A stretch of 64,000 nt of DNA from Streptosporangium lutulentum (GCF_030811455.1 NZ_JAUSQU010000001.1:1302001-1366000), one strand, 5' to 3'; positions 22,703-31,845 are shown, counted from the stretch's first letter. Made by a program: numbers and translations. The notes: generated by a model not told the origin, from the sequence alone.

Positions 22703-23887
22703 CTAGTAGCTGAGCGCGTGCGCGCGCTCGGTCGAGTCGGCGGGACCGTCCGCGCCGAGGGCGATGGCGGCCGGACCACGACGGACGGTGCGGGCGATCA
22801 GGACGTAGTCGACGACGGCGAGCAGGCCGAGCACACCGGCGAAACCGATCAGCGAGGCAGTGATCATCCCGGAGGTGAGGCCGGGGGACATGGCGTCGGC
22901 GACGGTCAGCTTGCCGTAGATCAGCCAGGGTTGCCGGCCCGTCTCGCGGACCAGCCAGCCGAGGATCGCGGCCAGGAACGGCAGGGGGGTGATCGCCATC
23001 AGGATCGGCTGGGCCCAGCGCCGGCGCGGCAGCCAGTACACGGTGGGCAGCAGCACGAACATGATGAGGAACTGGAGCAACTGCCCGATTCCGATCATGG
23101 AGCCGAGCGAGATCCCGGTCAGCGGCGAGGCTTCGAACTTGTCCGGCTGGAAGGTGGAGAGCGGTGCGAACTGGGCGTAGCCGAAGCCGACCGTGATCAG
23201 CGAGCCGACGAACGCGGTGACGATCCCGAGGCGAAGTGAGCCGGTGAAGAACTCCCGCTCGGCGGTCCTCTTGAACAGGTGGTAGGCGCTGGCCCCCATC
23301 ACCACGAAACCACCGGTCCACAGGCCCGCGCCGATCACGTGCGGCAGCGCCAGGGTCAGCATGGGGTTGGTGACCAGCGCGCCGAAGTCGGTCAGGACCA
23401 GGTGGTCGCCCCGCTCCACGGCTCCGGCGGGATTCTGCAGGAACGAGTTGGCCACCATGATCCAGAAGGCGGAGGCATAGGCGGTCAGCGCCACCAGCCA
23501 GATGCAGGCCAGATGGAGCCACTTGGGCAACCGGTGCCAGCCGAAGATCCACAGGCCCAGGAACGTGGACTCCAGGAAGAACGCGACGAGCGTCTCGATC
23601 GCGAGCGGGGCGCCGAAGATGTCTCCGGCGTAGTGCGACAGGCCGCTCCAGCTCAGGCCGAACTGGAACTCCATCACCAGTCCGGTGAAGATGCCGAGCG
23701 CGTAGTTGATCACGTAGATCTGGCCCCAGAAGCGGGTCCTGCGCTCATGGAGTGGCTTGCCGGTCATGACATAGCGGGTGTGCATGATCGCGATGAGGGG
23801 GGCCAGGCCCAGGGTCAGCACGACGAACAGGAAGTGCAGACTCCCCGTCACGGCGAACTGCGTCCGGGCCAGGTCGAGCACATCCAT
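22703..23887 (-). CDS. cydA: Cytochrome bd oxidase subunit I CydA, short Q-loop form
   Basis: A 394-residue quinol-oxidising haem subunit. The b595-type haem ligand His18/19 region (GSLHFLFVVLTLG), the second His ligand in LPHVIGAGLW and the GRQPW motif are present. The quinol loop is much shorter than in the classical 440-520 residue proteins (FQPDKFEASPL joins the helices almost directly). The enzyme reduces oxygen to water with quinol, at low oxygen tension. The ATG at 23887 has AAGGAGG upstream. Promoter palindromes lie between it and padR. Confidence 0.92.
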   Translation of the reverse strand: MDVLDLARTQFAVTGSLHFLFVVLTLGLAPLIAIMHTRYVMTGKPLHERRTRFWGQIYVINYALGIFTGLVMEFQFGLSWSGLSHYAGDIFGAPLAIETLVAFFLESTFLGLWIFGWHRLPKWLHLACIWLVALTAYASAFWIMVANSFLQNPAGAVERGDHLVLTDFGALVTNPMLTLALPHVIGAGLWTGGFVVMGASAYHLFKRTAEREFFTGSLRLGIVTAFVGSLITVGFGYAQFAPLSTFQPDKFEASPLTGISLGSMIGIGQLLQFLIMFVLLPTVYWLPRRRWAQPILMAITPLPFLAAILGWLVRETGRQPWLIYGKLTVADAMSPGLTSGMITASLIGFAGVLGLLAVVDYVLIARTVRRGPAAIALGADGPADSTERAHALSY

Positions 23888-23910
23888 GACGTCGCCTCCT
23901 TTGTTGTGTT

Positions 23911-23975
23911 TGCCTACCTATAGGCACTCTACATGTAGCTGGCCTATATGTAGGATGCCTACACGGGAGATAGGC
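23911..23975. promoter_or_regulatory. Palindrome cluster between cydA and padR
   Basis: Four adjacent dyads: TGCCTA-ccta-TAGGCA (23911-23926), CTACATGTAG (23929-23938, perfect), CCTATATGTAGG (23943-23954, near-perfect) and GCCTA-N9-TAGGC (23957-23975). All share TAGG/CCTA or TACA cores. This is the expected place and form of a PadR operator controlling cyd and padR itself. Confidence 0.65.
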
Positions 23976-24054
23976 TGATGACGTGAGCGAGCGAAGTGAA
24001 CAAGCCGTCGAGCATGACGACGCGGTCTTCGAGCGGCCGGTCAAGGGAGATCGC

Positions 24055-24384
24055 GTGAACACCGATGCGCTTCGCGGGCACATGGACGCCCTGCTGCTCT
24101 CCGTGCTGGAGCACGACCCCCTGCACGGTTACGCGATCATCGAGGCCTTGCAGGAGCGCAGCGGCGGCGCGCTGACCGTGCCGACCGGCACGGTCTATCC
24201 GGCGCTGCGGCGGCTGGAGCAGGCGGGATACCTCGCCAGCGAGTGGGCCACGGTGGGCGGGCGCAGGCGGCGCACCTACCGGCTGACCCCCTCGGGCCGT
24301 ACGGCGCTGGCCGGGGAGCGCTCCGCCTGGCGGGAGTTCGCCGGCGCGATCGGCAGCGTGCTGGAGCCTCGGGCCACGCGGTGA
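24055..24384 (+). CDS. PadR-family transcriptional regulator
   Basis: A 109-residue winged-helix protein with the PadR signature: ALRGHMDALLLSVL, then PLHGYAIIEAL, and VPTGTVYPALRRLEQAGYL. The GTG at 24055 is preferred because GGGAG is 5 bases upstream and the family N terminus begins here; an in-frame GTG at 23983 adds 24 atypical residues. Divergent from cydABDC with shared palindromes, so it most likely represses cyd. The convergent neighbour is a PadR-associated membrane protein. Confidence 0.85.
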   Translation: MNTDALRGHMDALLLSVLEHDPLHGYAIIEALQERSGGALTVPTGTVYPALRRLEQAGYLASEWATVGGRRRRTYRLTPSGRTALAGERSAWREFAGAIGSVLEPRATR

Positions 24385-24437
24385 GGAGCCCGTGCGGTGA
24401 CGGGCGGTGTGCCGGAGCCTCGGGCCGCGCGGTGAGG
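24363..24437 (+). repeat. 24-bp direct repeat at the padR 3' end
   Basis: GGAGCCTCGGGCC(A/G)CGCGG followed by TGAGG occurs at 24363-24386, covering the padR stop, and again at 24414-24437, with one mismatch. It looks like a local duplication of the gene end. Confidence 0.7.
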
Positions 24438-24463
24438 GGTCCGGCGGGCTGCGGGAGCCCGGG

Positions 24464-25171
24464 TCACACGGTGATCGAGTCCGCGAGCCGCGCGGTGCCG
24501 GGCTCTCGCCGGGTGAGACGCAGGCACCGGGCCGCGCAGTAGAGCTGCAGCAGCCAGGACGCGCAGGTCATCAGCGCGGCCGGGATTCCCAGCGGAAGGC
24601 CGGAGAGTTTCGCCGGCCCGTTCGCGCCGTAGGTCAGCGCCAGGCTCAGGATGAGCGTGATCGGCAGTATGGCGCAGATCAGCATGGCCAGCGACCGGGT
24701 GACGAGCCGGGGCCGCCGGATCCTGCGCAGGCCGCGGCTCAGCGCGAGCAGTGTGACCCCGCCGAGCACGCCGACGAACATCTGGAGGATGTCCAGGCCG
24801 CGGGAGACCGGGATGAACCAGGAGGGCCAGGCCGCGTAGGCCGCCGGGTCGCCGGGGAGGGTCCGCCAGGTCAGGGTCCACATGAGCGTGGTCAGCGGCA
24901 CGCTGAGAAACAGCAGGCAGGCCAGCCGGCGTCCCGCCGATATGGAGAGCCCCTCCTGGTAGCCCGGTGCGATCTCGCTGATCGGGCCGAACTCCTCGAC
25001 CGCGATCCGTTCGGCCTCGGCCCGGTCCAGTCCTTCACCCTCCAGCGCCTCGGCGGTGTCGAGCAGGCTGTCGCGCGCTTCGGTGATCATGTCGAGCTTC
25101 GGGCCTCGCGGGCCTCTGAGGGCATGGCTGAGCCCGGTCACGTAATCGTCGATGACACCGGTGCTCGTCAT
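24464..25171 (-). CDS. Membrane protein with permease-prefix-like N terminus
   Basis: A 235-residue protein. The first 75 residues are an acidic helical region (MITEARDSLLDTAEALEGEG, then AVEEFGPISEIAPGYQ) like the prefix domain of PadR-linked membrane proteins. About four hydrophobic segments follow. The ATG at 25171 is chosen because GGGGAGAAC precedes it. It is tail to tail with padR, a common pairing. The function is unknown; an accessory role in membrane stress or transport is only a guess. Confidence 0.7.
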   Translation of the reverse strand: MTSTGVIDDYVTGLSHALRGPRGPKLDMITEARDSLLDTAEALEGEGLDRAEAERIAVEEFGPISEIAPGYQEGLSISAGRRLACLLFLSVPLTTLMWTLTWRTLPGDPAAYAAWPSWFIPVSRGLDILQMFVGVLGGVTLLALSRGLRRIRRPRLVTRSLAMLICAILPITLILSLALTYGANGPAKLSGLPLGIPAALMTCASWLLQLYCAARCLRLTRREPGTARLADSITV

Positions 25172-25312
25172 GTTCTCCCCAGCCGCATGATCCCTTTCAG
25201 GGTAATCACTCCCATCCTGGTCGTCCCTTCGGGGCCGGCGCATCGGGGACCACCCTGAGAAGACCCCGAGCCGGCTCGTGTCCGCTTCGCCCGAGATCGG
25301 CGAGCGTTCTCC

Positions 25313-26380
25313 TCATCGGTCCGGGTCGGTGGCCCGGAAAGCGCGTCGGCGCCACCAGCGCAGCGCCCGCCCTCCGCGCTGGGGCAGGGCGAGAGAGCAG
25401 TCGCGCAGGCGGAGGCGCTCGGGATGGAGGATCCCGGTGAACAGGCAGGCGCTGAGGTCCAGGCCGGTCAGCTCCAGTTCTTCGGAGTCGACTCCGTGCA
25501 GCGAGGTCACTCTGGCCGTGCCCTTGCCGCTGAGCGTGGCCGGGCCGCGAAGCGTGGCTCCTTCGAGATCGGCGTCCGCGTCGTTGAGGCGTACGGTCAG
25601 CCGCCCGGCCACCCGCAGGCGCCGCAGATCCACCGAGCAGCCGTCGGCGGCCAGGTCGAGATCTCTGCCCGCCCACGCGCCGGCGAGGGTCAGGTGGCGG
25701 CCGACCGAGGCCGGGGTCAGATAGCCGCCCGCCGCGAATCGCGCCGCCTCGAACCCGGCCAGCCCGCCGAACCTCGCCTTCCGGAACGAGACGGTACGGC
25801 GGAACCGGCAGCCCCTGAAGGTCGCGTCACCGGCGAACCGGGTGTCGTCAAAGGCGACGAACCCCTGGAAGTCGGCATTTTCGAAGGACGCGGTACGGCC
25901 GAACACGGCCTCGCCGAACAGCGCGTCGCTGCCTATGGACACCCGGTCGAAGGCCGCGTGACCCGCGACGGTGACACCGTGCAGGGACAACTCCTCGGCG
26001 AACCGGACCTCTCCGAAGGAGACGTTGCTCGCGAAACGGGCGTCGCAGAACGAGGCGAGGCGCTGGAAACGGGCGTGGTCGAACGAGACGTCCCCGCCGA
26101 ACACGACGTCGCCGAACCTGACGCTCTCGGGAAAGAGCGCCCAGTCGAACCTCGCGCGGCCCAGGTAGCCGTGCGTGGCGGCCAGGATCCGTTCCAGCAG
26201 GCGCCCGCTGACGGTGGTGGCCCGCAGATCGACCGCCGAGCCGGAGGACAGACCGTGGATGACGTCGTCCAGCTCGCCGGGATCCAGGTGGGCCATACAG
26301 CGCCCGTACGGTTGCCGGGCTGATCCGGTGCACTGCGGGGAGACGGCGCAGGTGATCCAACCCACGTCCAGAGTTCTCAT
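25313..26380 (-). CDS. Pentapeptide-repeat protein with Cys-containing N terminus
   Basis: A 355-residue protein. The N terminus contains WITCAVSPQCTG and YGRCMAHL, an arrangement of cysteines and histidine that could bind metal. From about residue 75 to 220 the sequence has a five-residue periodicity of A(R/D)F-type units (VSFDHARFQRLASFCDARF), the mark of a right-handed quadrilateral beta helix. A Leu-rich C-terminal part and a basic tail follow. It is probably cytosolic. No function can be assigned. Confidence 0.75.
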   Translation of the reverse strand: MRTLDVGWITCAVSPQCTGSARQPYGRCMAHLDPGELDDVIHGLSSGSAVDLRATTVSGRLLERILAATHGYLGRARFDWALFPESVRFGDVVFGGDVSFDHARFQRLASFCDARFASNVSFGEVRFAEELSLHGVTVAGHAAFDRVSIGSDALFGEAVFGRTASFENADFQGFVAFDDTRFAGDATFRGCRFRRTVSFRKARFGGLAGFEAARFAAGGYLTPASVGRHLTLAGAWAGRDLDLAADGCSVDLRRLRVAGRLTVRLNDADADLEGATLRGPATLSGKGTARVTSLHGVDSEELELTGLDLSACLFTGILHPERLRLRDCSLALPQRGGRALRWWRRRAFRATDPDR

Positions 26381-26542
26381 ACATGGTAGGTACCCGCAGA
26401 CGACCGCCGCACCAAGTTCTAGGTCAAGGCAAGCCAGATCTCGCGGGCCAACTGGACATGAATTGTCAAGATTTGATTATTTAGCCTCCTAACTACCCAT
26501 AGGTAAGTGATGTCCGGCTAAAGGGGCTCTACGCTCCCGGTC

Positions 26543-28891
26543 ATGCGTGCTTTATCCCGGGCCTTCACCGCCCTCGTCGCCCTCAGCGTCACCGCCGGTG
26601 TCGCGGCCTTCACAACAGCACCGGCTCTGGCGGAGCCGGGCACCGTCGTCATCAGCCAGGTCTACGGCGGAGGTGGCAACAGCGGAGCCCCGCTCGCCAA
26701 CGACTTCGTCGAGCTGTTCAACCGCGGTGCCGCACCCGTCGCGCTGGACGGCTGGTCCGTCCAGTACGGCAGCGCCGCCGGCACCGGCAACTTCGGCGCC
26801 AACCCGGTCGTCTCCCTGTCAGGCACGCTCGCGCCGGGCCGGTACCACCTGGTCCAGCTCGCCGGCGGCGCCAACGGAGCCGCCCTGCCCACGCCGGACA
26901 GCACCGGCGCGATCAACATGAGCGGCACCGCGGGCAAGGTCGCCCTGGTGCGCTCGGCCGAGGGTCTGGCCTGCAACGGCGGCTCCACCCCCTGTACGCC
27001 GGAGCAGACGGCGCTGATCGCCGATCTCGTCGGGTACGGCACCGCGAACTACTTCGAGGGCACGGTCGCTCCCGCCCTCTCCAACGGCACCGCCGGGCTG
27101 CGCAAGGATCACGGCTGCGCCGACACCGACGTCAACGGCGCCGATGTGGAGGCCGCGGCCCCCGCGCCGCGCAACACGGCCACCGCCCCGGCGCCCTGCG
27201 GCGGGGTCGAGCCCACGCCGGAACCGACCGTGGAACCCACGCCGACCCCCACGCCGACGTGTGAGACCCCGGCCACCCACCAGATCGCCCAGGTGCAGGG
27301 AAGCGGTGACATCAGCCCGCTGGCCGGCCAGGTCGTCCGCGTCGAGGGCATCGTGACCGCCGACTTCCAGGAGACGAACCAGCTCGGCGGGTTCTTCCTG
27401 CAGGACCCGACCCCGGACGCCGACCCCGCCACCTCCGACGGCCTGTTCGCCCTCGCCCGCAGCTCCTTCAAGGACGTCAAGGTCGGGGACCGGGTGCTGG
27501 TCACCGGCAAGGCCGTGGAGTTCAACGGCTGGACCGAGCTGTCGCCGGTCACCTCCGTCGACATCTGCGGCACCGGAAAGTCGATCAAGCCGACCAGGCA
27601 GAGCCTGCCCCTGCCCGCCGGCGCGACCTTCGAGCCGGTCGAGAGCATGCTCGTCACCTTCTCCCAGGCGCTCACCCTCAACGACCACTACAACCTGGGC
27701 CGTTACGGCGAGATCACCGTCTCCTCCGACGGCCGCACGTTCCAGCCGACCGACCGCTCGGGCGTGGACGCCGCCAAGAACGCGCGCCGGAGCCTGCTCG
27801 TGGACGACGGCTCCAGCGTGGAGAACCCGCCGGTCATCCCCTACACCGACCCGCGCACCGCCCGTCTGGGCGACACCGCGCTCGGCGCCACCGGCGTGAT
27901 GGGGTACGGCTTCGGCAAGTACCGCCTCCAGCCGACCAAGCCGATCAAATTCCTGGGCCTCAACCTGCGCCTGCCCGCCCCGTTCCCGGTCATCGGCAAC
28001 GTCAGGGTGGCCAGCTTCAACACCCTCAACTGGTTCACCACCCTGGGCTCGCGCGGCGCGAGCAACGCCGCGGAGCAGCAGCGCCAGCTCACCAAGCTGG
28101 TCGCGGCGCTCAAGGGCATGAACGCCGACGTGGTCAGCCTGATGGAGGTCGAGAACAACGGCCAGACGGCGCTCCAGGCCCTGGTCGACGCGCTCAACGC
28201 CCAGGTCGGGGCGGGCACCTACAAGGCGCTGGCCCACCCCTACCCCGGCACCGACCAGATCCACGTGGCGATGATCTACAAGCCGGGCAAGGTCCAGCCC
28301 GTCGGCGCGGCCCAGTTCTCGACGGACCCGGTCTTCCGGCGGCCCCCGCTGGTCCAGACCTTCCGCCGGGTCCAGGGCGGGGAGCCGTTCACGGCGATCG
28401 TCAACCACTTCAAGTCCAAGGGCTGCGACGCGAGCGCCGTCGGCCCCGACGCCGACAACGGCGACGGCCAGAGCTGCTTCAACGGCGAGCGCGTCCGCCA
28501 GGCACAGGCGACGCTGAGCCTGATCAAGACCCTGAAGCTGCCCAACCCGCTGGTGCTGGGCGACCTCAACGCCTACGGCGAGGAGGACCCGATCGCCACC
28601 CTGGAGGCCGGCGGCCTGACCAGCCTGACCAAGAGGTTCGTCCCGGCGCCGCTGCGCTACAGCTACCTCTTCGACGGCCTCGCCGGTGAGCTGGACCACG
28701 CCCTGGCCGGCAAGGACCTGCTCAAGCGAGTGACCAGCACGACGATCTGGCACATCAACTCGGACGAGAGCCGGATCAACGACTACAACACGGAGTTCAA
28801 CCCGCTGAGCCTCTACCGGCCCGACGCGTTCCGCTCCTCCGATCACGACCCCGTGGTCATCGGTCTCACCCTGCCGGGCGGCAAGCGCTGA
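26543..28891 (+). CDS. Secreted ExeM/NucH-family endonuclease with lamin-tail domain
   Basis: A 782-residue secreted nuclease. Signal peptide of about 30 residues (cleavage near PALA-EP), a lamin-tail domain (about 31-185; GTVVISQVYGGGGNSGA, DFVELFNRG), a Pro/Thr/Glu linker, an OB-like domain (from about 245; GQVVRVEGIVTADF), and a C-terminal endonuclease/exonuclease/phosphatase domain (about 488-780) with ASFNTLNWF, VSLMEVENNG, LGDLNAYG and SSDHDPVV. These match the metal-dependent extracellular DNases of the ExeM type, used to scavenge DNA. The gene has its own terminator and lies divergent from the pentapeptide gene. Confidence 0.92.
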   Translation: MRALSRAFTALVALSVTAGVAAFTTAPALAEPGTVVISQVYGGGGNSGAPLANDFVELFNRGAAPVALDGWSVQYGSAAGTGNFGANPVVSLSGTLAPGRYHLVQLAGGANGAALPTPDSTGAINMSGTAGKVALVRSAEGLACNGGSTPCTPEQTALIADLVGYGTANYFEGTVAPALSNGTAGLRKDHGCADTDVNGADVEAAAPAPRNTATAPAPCGGVEPTPEPTVEPTPTPTPTCETPATHQIAQVQGSGDISPLAGQVVRVEGIVTADFQETNQLGGFFLQDPTPDADPATSDGLFALARSSFKDVKVGDRVLVTGKAVEFNGWTELSPVTSVDICGTGKSIKPTRQSLPLPAGATFEPVESMLVTFSQALTLNDHYNLGRYGEITVSSDGRTFQPTDRSGVDAAKNARRSLLVDDGSSVENPPVIPYTDPRTARLGDTALGATGVMGYGFGKYRLQPTKPIKFLGLNLRLPAPFPVIGNVRVASFNTLNWFTTLGSRGASNAAEQQRQLTKLVAALKGMNADVVSLMEVENNGQTALQALVDALNAQVGAGTYKALAHPYPGTDQIHVAMIYKPGKVQPVGAAQFSTDPVFRRPPLVQTFRRVQGGEPFTAIVNHFKSKGCDASAVGPDADNGDGQSCFNGERVRQAQATLSLIKTLKLPNPLVLGDLNAYGEEDPIATLEAGGLTSLTKRFVPAPLRYSYLFDGLAGELDHALAGKDLLKRVTSTTIWHINSDESRINDYNTEFNPLSLYRPDAFRSSDHDPVVIGLTLPGGKR

Positions 28892-28928
28892 CCCCGGTCT
28901 CCGGGGCCAAGCCCTGATCCACAACCAT

Positions 28929-28963
28929 AAGAGGGCCCCTCGTCTTCACCGAGGGGTCCTCTT
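28929..28963 (+). terminator. Hairpin terminator after the nuclease gene
   Basis: A 14-bp stem (28929-28942 with 28950-28963) with one G-U pair and a 7-nt loop lies 38 bp after the stop. Confidence 0.75.
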
Positions 28964-29015
28964 CGACGTGAAAACCCGTTGTCGCCGGCGCCGTTCCCCG
29001 GGGAGGATCACGTCC

Positions 29016-29828
29016 ATGAGCCGCCCCGTCATCTCCGAGATCCCGACCGGTCCCGTGGCCGTCCCGGGCGTCGTCACGGCGCTCGCCGGCGACGACACCG
29101 TCACCCCGGTGTGGCACAACGCGCTCGGCGGTCTGACGTTCCGGCTCGATGACGGGCGCGACGGCATCAGATACGTCAAGTGGATCGCCGCCGGCACCCC
29201 GGAGATCGACCTCCCCGGTGAGGCGGAGCGCCTGGTCTGGGCGCGGCGATGGGTGACCGTCCCGCGAGTCGTCGAGCACGGCACGGACGCCGACGGCACC
29301 TGGCTGGTCACGGCGGCGGTCCCCGGCCTCTCCGCGGTGGACCCGCGGTGGAGTGTCGACCCGGCGACCGCGGTGGCCGCGATCGGCCGGGGACTGCGCC
29401 TGCTCCACGACGCCCTGCCCGTGGACCGGTGCCCGTTCGACTGGGGCGTCGATCGTCGGCTCGCACGCGCCGACGAGCGCATCGCCGGCGGAGAGGGACC
29501 GGCCGACCGGTTCCCCGAGCACCGCCGCCTCGAAACCGCGGAGGCGAGGGCCCGCATCGGCGAGCCGCCCGCGATCGACCGCCTGGTCGTCTGTCACGGG
29601 GACGCGTGCGTCCCCAACACCCTGCTGCACGACGACGGCACGTTCGCCGCGCACGTCGACCTCGGTTCGCTCGGGGTGGCCGACCGATGGGCCGACCTCG
29701 CGGTCGCGGCCTGGAGCACGGAGTGGAACTACGGCCCGGGCTACGACGGCATCGTGTACGACGCGTACGGGATCACCCCGGACCCGGAGCGCATCGCCTA
29801 CTACCGACTGCTCTGGGACATGGCGTGA
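29016..29828 (+). CDS. APH(3')-like aminoglycoside phosphotransferase
   Basis: A 270-residue kinase with the Brenner motif VVCHGDACVPNTLL (catalytic Asp and Asn) and the metal-binding AHVDLGSLGVADR, both typical of the APH(3') subgroup. The N-terminal lobe has VKWIAAG with the ATP-contacting lysine and LPGEAERL. It would phosphorylate an aminoglycoside hydroxyl in the cytosol. Actinobacterial chromosomes often carry such kinases; actual resistance is not shown by sequence. The ATG at 29016 is preferred over an upstream frame rich in Arg. Confidence 0.82.
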   Translation: MSRPVISEIPTGPVAVPGVVTALAGDDTVTPVWHNALGGLTFRLDDGRDGIRYVKWIAAGTPEIDLPGEAERLVWARRWVTVPRVVEHGTDADGTWLVTAAVPGLSAVDPRWSVDPATAVAAIGRGLRLLHDALPVDRCPFDWGVDRRLARADERIAGGEGPADRFPEHRRLETAEARARIGEPPAIDRLVVCHGDACVPNTLLHDDGTFAAHVDLGSLGVADRWADLAVAAWSTEWNYGPGYDGIVYDAYGITPDPERIAYYRLLWDMA

Positions 29829-29947
29829 TCGGTCGCGTGCCGCTCAGCCCGGCGGTCGCACCGTTCCGCCCGCCGTCCGCCGCGCCATAATTGGTCTCGC
29901 CGACACCGGCAGTGGCCGGATGCCGGCTCGACACACGGGGAGAATCC

Positions 29948-31057
29948 ATGCCTTTCGCCGACGAACTCATCGGCGACCACACCGCCAAGTCGCTGATCGA
30001 AGCGGTCGCGGCGGTCGCGCCCGGCGCGCCGCTCGCCGCGCTCCGCACCGCCGCCGGCGAACTGGCGACCCGGTCACTGCGGGAACGCAGCGACCTGCTC
30101 AGAGACGCCCTTCTGCGGGACCTGCCCGGTGACTACGACGCGTTCGCCCGCACGATCCGCGCCGCGAAGACCGGGGAGCTGCCCTTCAGCGGGTGGCTGA
30201 TCTGGCCGGTCACCGGCGCGATCGCCGCGAAGGCGGTCGACGGCGGCGGCGTCGACGCCTTCGACGACGCCATGGCCGTGCTCGCCGAACTCACCTCTCG
30301 CCTCACGTCCGAGTTCGCCATCCGCGTGCTCCTCGACCACGACGTCGACCGGGCGCTCGCCGCCGTTCTGACCTGGGTCGCCTCACCTGACGAACATGTC
30401 CGCCGCCTGGCGTCCGAGGGCACCCGGCCGTTCCTGCCCTGGGCGAAACGGGTTCCCGCCCTCCTGGCCCGCCCTCGGGCGACCCTTCCCGTCATCAACG
30501 CCTTGTACCGCGACGAGAGCGAGTACGTGCGACGCTCCGTCGCCAATCACCTGAACGACCTGAGCAGGCAACAACCGGACCTCGTCGTCGAGACCGCGGC
30601 GGCCTGGCTCTCGGAGCCTGACGAGCACACGGCGCGCCTCGTCAGGAACGGCCTCCGCACCCTCGTCAAGAAAGGCCACCCCGGTGCGCTCGGACTGCTG
30701 GGGTTCGCTCACGTCGACGGTATCGACGTCGTCGGACCGACCCTCGCGGAGACGCGGGTCCCGTTCGGCGGAACCGCCGGTTTCACCGCGACGATCACCA
30801 ATACCGCGGCCGAGCCGGCGACGCTCGCCATCGACTACATCGTGCACCACATGAAGGCGAACGGCGATCAGCGCGGTAAGACCTTCAAACTCACCACCAT
30901 GACGCTGGCCCCCGGCGAGCGACGAGAGCTCTCTCGCAAGCACTCCTTCCGTGAGATCACCACCCGGCGCTACTATCCGGGCGCGCACGCCATCGAACTC
31001 CAGATCAACGGCGTCGCCTCCGGCCGAGGCGAGTTCACCCTCGTGGCGGCCGACTGA
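29948..31057 (+). CDS. AlkC/AlkD-like DNA alkylation repair HEAT-repeat protein
   Basis: A 369-residue protein built of HEAT-like helical repeats (ELIGDHTAKSLIEAVAAV, ASPDEHVRRLASEGTRPFLP, DESEYVRRSVANHLNDLS), matching the alkylpurine glycosylase AlkC family. The last ~100 residues, from about residue 268, look like an Ig-type beta domain (FGGTAGFTATITNTAAEP), an accessory seen in a subset of AlkC proteins. It would excise 3-methyladenine or related lesions. GGGGAG precedes the ATG. It lies just downstream of the kinase, with 119 bp between them. Confidence 0.82.
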   Translation: MPFADELIGDHTAKSLIEAVAAVAPGAPLAALRTAAGELATRSLRERSDLLRDALLRDLPGDYDAFARTIRAAKTGELPFSGWLIWPVTGAIAAKAVDGGGVDAFDDAMAVLAELTSRLTSEFAIRVLLDHDVDRALAAVLTWVASPDEHVRRLASEGTRPFLPWAKRVPALLARPRATLPVINALYRDESEYVRRSVANHLNDLSRQQPDLVVETAAAWLSEPDEHTARLVRNGLRTLVKKGHPGALGLLGFAHVDGIDVVGPTLAETRVPFGGTAGFTATITNTAAEPATLAIDYIVHHMKANGDQRGKTFKLTTMTLAPGERRELSRKHSFREITTRRYYPGAHAIELQINGVASGRGEFTLVAAD

Positions 31058-31195
31058 CAGGCGCCAAGGGGCCCGCGGAGGCGAACGACCGTCACCGGCC
31101 CCGGCTTTTTCCGTCCGCGATGCGGGATGGAATGCCCGGCGCCGGGAAGTGGTTATGCCAGCCGTACAGACGTGAACGACAAGAGGAGCCAACCG

Positions 31196-31567
31196 GTGGC
31201 GACCATCGAGGTAACCGAGAAGAACTTCAACGACATCGCCGATGAGGGGATCGTCCTGCTGGACTTCTGGGCGGCTTGGTGCGGACCGTGCCGCACTTTC
31301 GGCCCGATTTTTGAGAAGTCGTCGGAGAAGCACGACGACATCAAGTTCGGCAAGATCGACACTGAGGCGCAGCAGGCGCTGGCCCAGGGGTTCGAGATCA
31401 CCTCGATTCCGACCATCATGGCGATCCGTGACGGCATCGTCGTCTTCGCGCAGCCCGGAGCGCTGCCCGCGCCCGCCCTTGAAGACCTGATCGGTCAGGT
31501 TCGCGCGCTCGACATGGATTCGATCCGGGCCGAGCTCGCGAACGAGGTGGGCATCCAGAAAAGCTGA
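31196..31567 (+). CDS. Thioredoxin-family protein
   Basis: A 123-residue thioredoxin fold with the redox motif WCGPC (Cys29, Cys32) and the cis-proline segment TSIPTIMAI. It reduces protein disulfides in the cytosol. The GTG at 31196 is chosen because AGAGGAG lies 7 bases upstream; the ATG at 31127 would add an atypical leader. A bidirectional-looking terminator follows the stop. Confidence 0.9.
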   Translation: MATIEVTEKNFNDIADEGIVLLDFWAAWCGPCRTFGPIFEKSSEKHDDIKFGKIDTEAQQALAQGFEITSIPTIMAIRDGIVVFAQPGALPAPALEDLIGQVRALDMDSIRAELANEVGIQKS

Positions 31568-31580
31568 CGCCCGAATCAAA

Positions 31581-31611
31581 AAGCCCCGCGACCGGTGACG
31601 GTGCGGGGCTT
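31581..31611. terminator. Terminator after the thioredoxin gene
   Basis: AAGCCCCGC (31581-31589) and GCGGGGCTT (31603-31611) pair perfectly over 13 nt, with a run of A on the left flank. Confidence 0.8.
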
Positions 31612-31683
31612 GCCGATGGGCTGTCCGGCCGGACCGAGCGGTGGATCTCGCCGCCTCTCGGCCGGACCTGGAGGCCCGGACCT

Positions 31684-31845
31684 GGAGGCGGAGCCCTCCG
31701 ATCAGGCCGGGAGGCGGATCTTCGCCGGCCAGACCCGACCGGGAGGCGGAGCCTCCCGATCAGGCGGGGAAGGACGATTCCACCGGTCCCGATCGGGCCG
31801 GAGGCGGAGCCGTCCGATCAGACCGAGCGGTAGAGCTCCGCGACC
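31684..31845. repeat. 58-bp diverged tandem repeat reaching into the aroG 3' end
   Basis: Copies beginning GGAGGCGGAGCC start at 31684, 31742 and 31800, exactly 58 bp apart, and share CCGATCAG. The third covers the aroG stop codon at 31818. No gene covers the first two. Confidence 0.8.
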
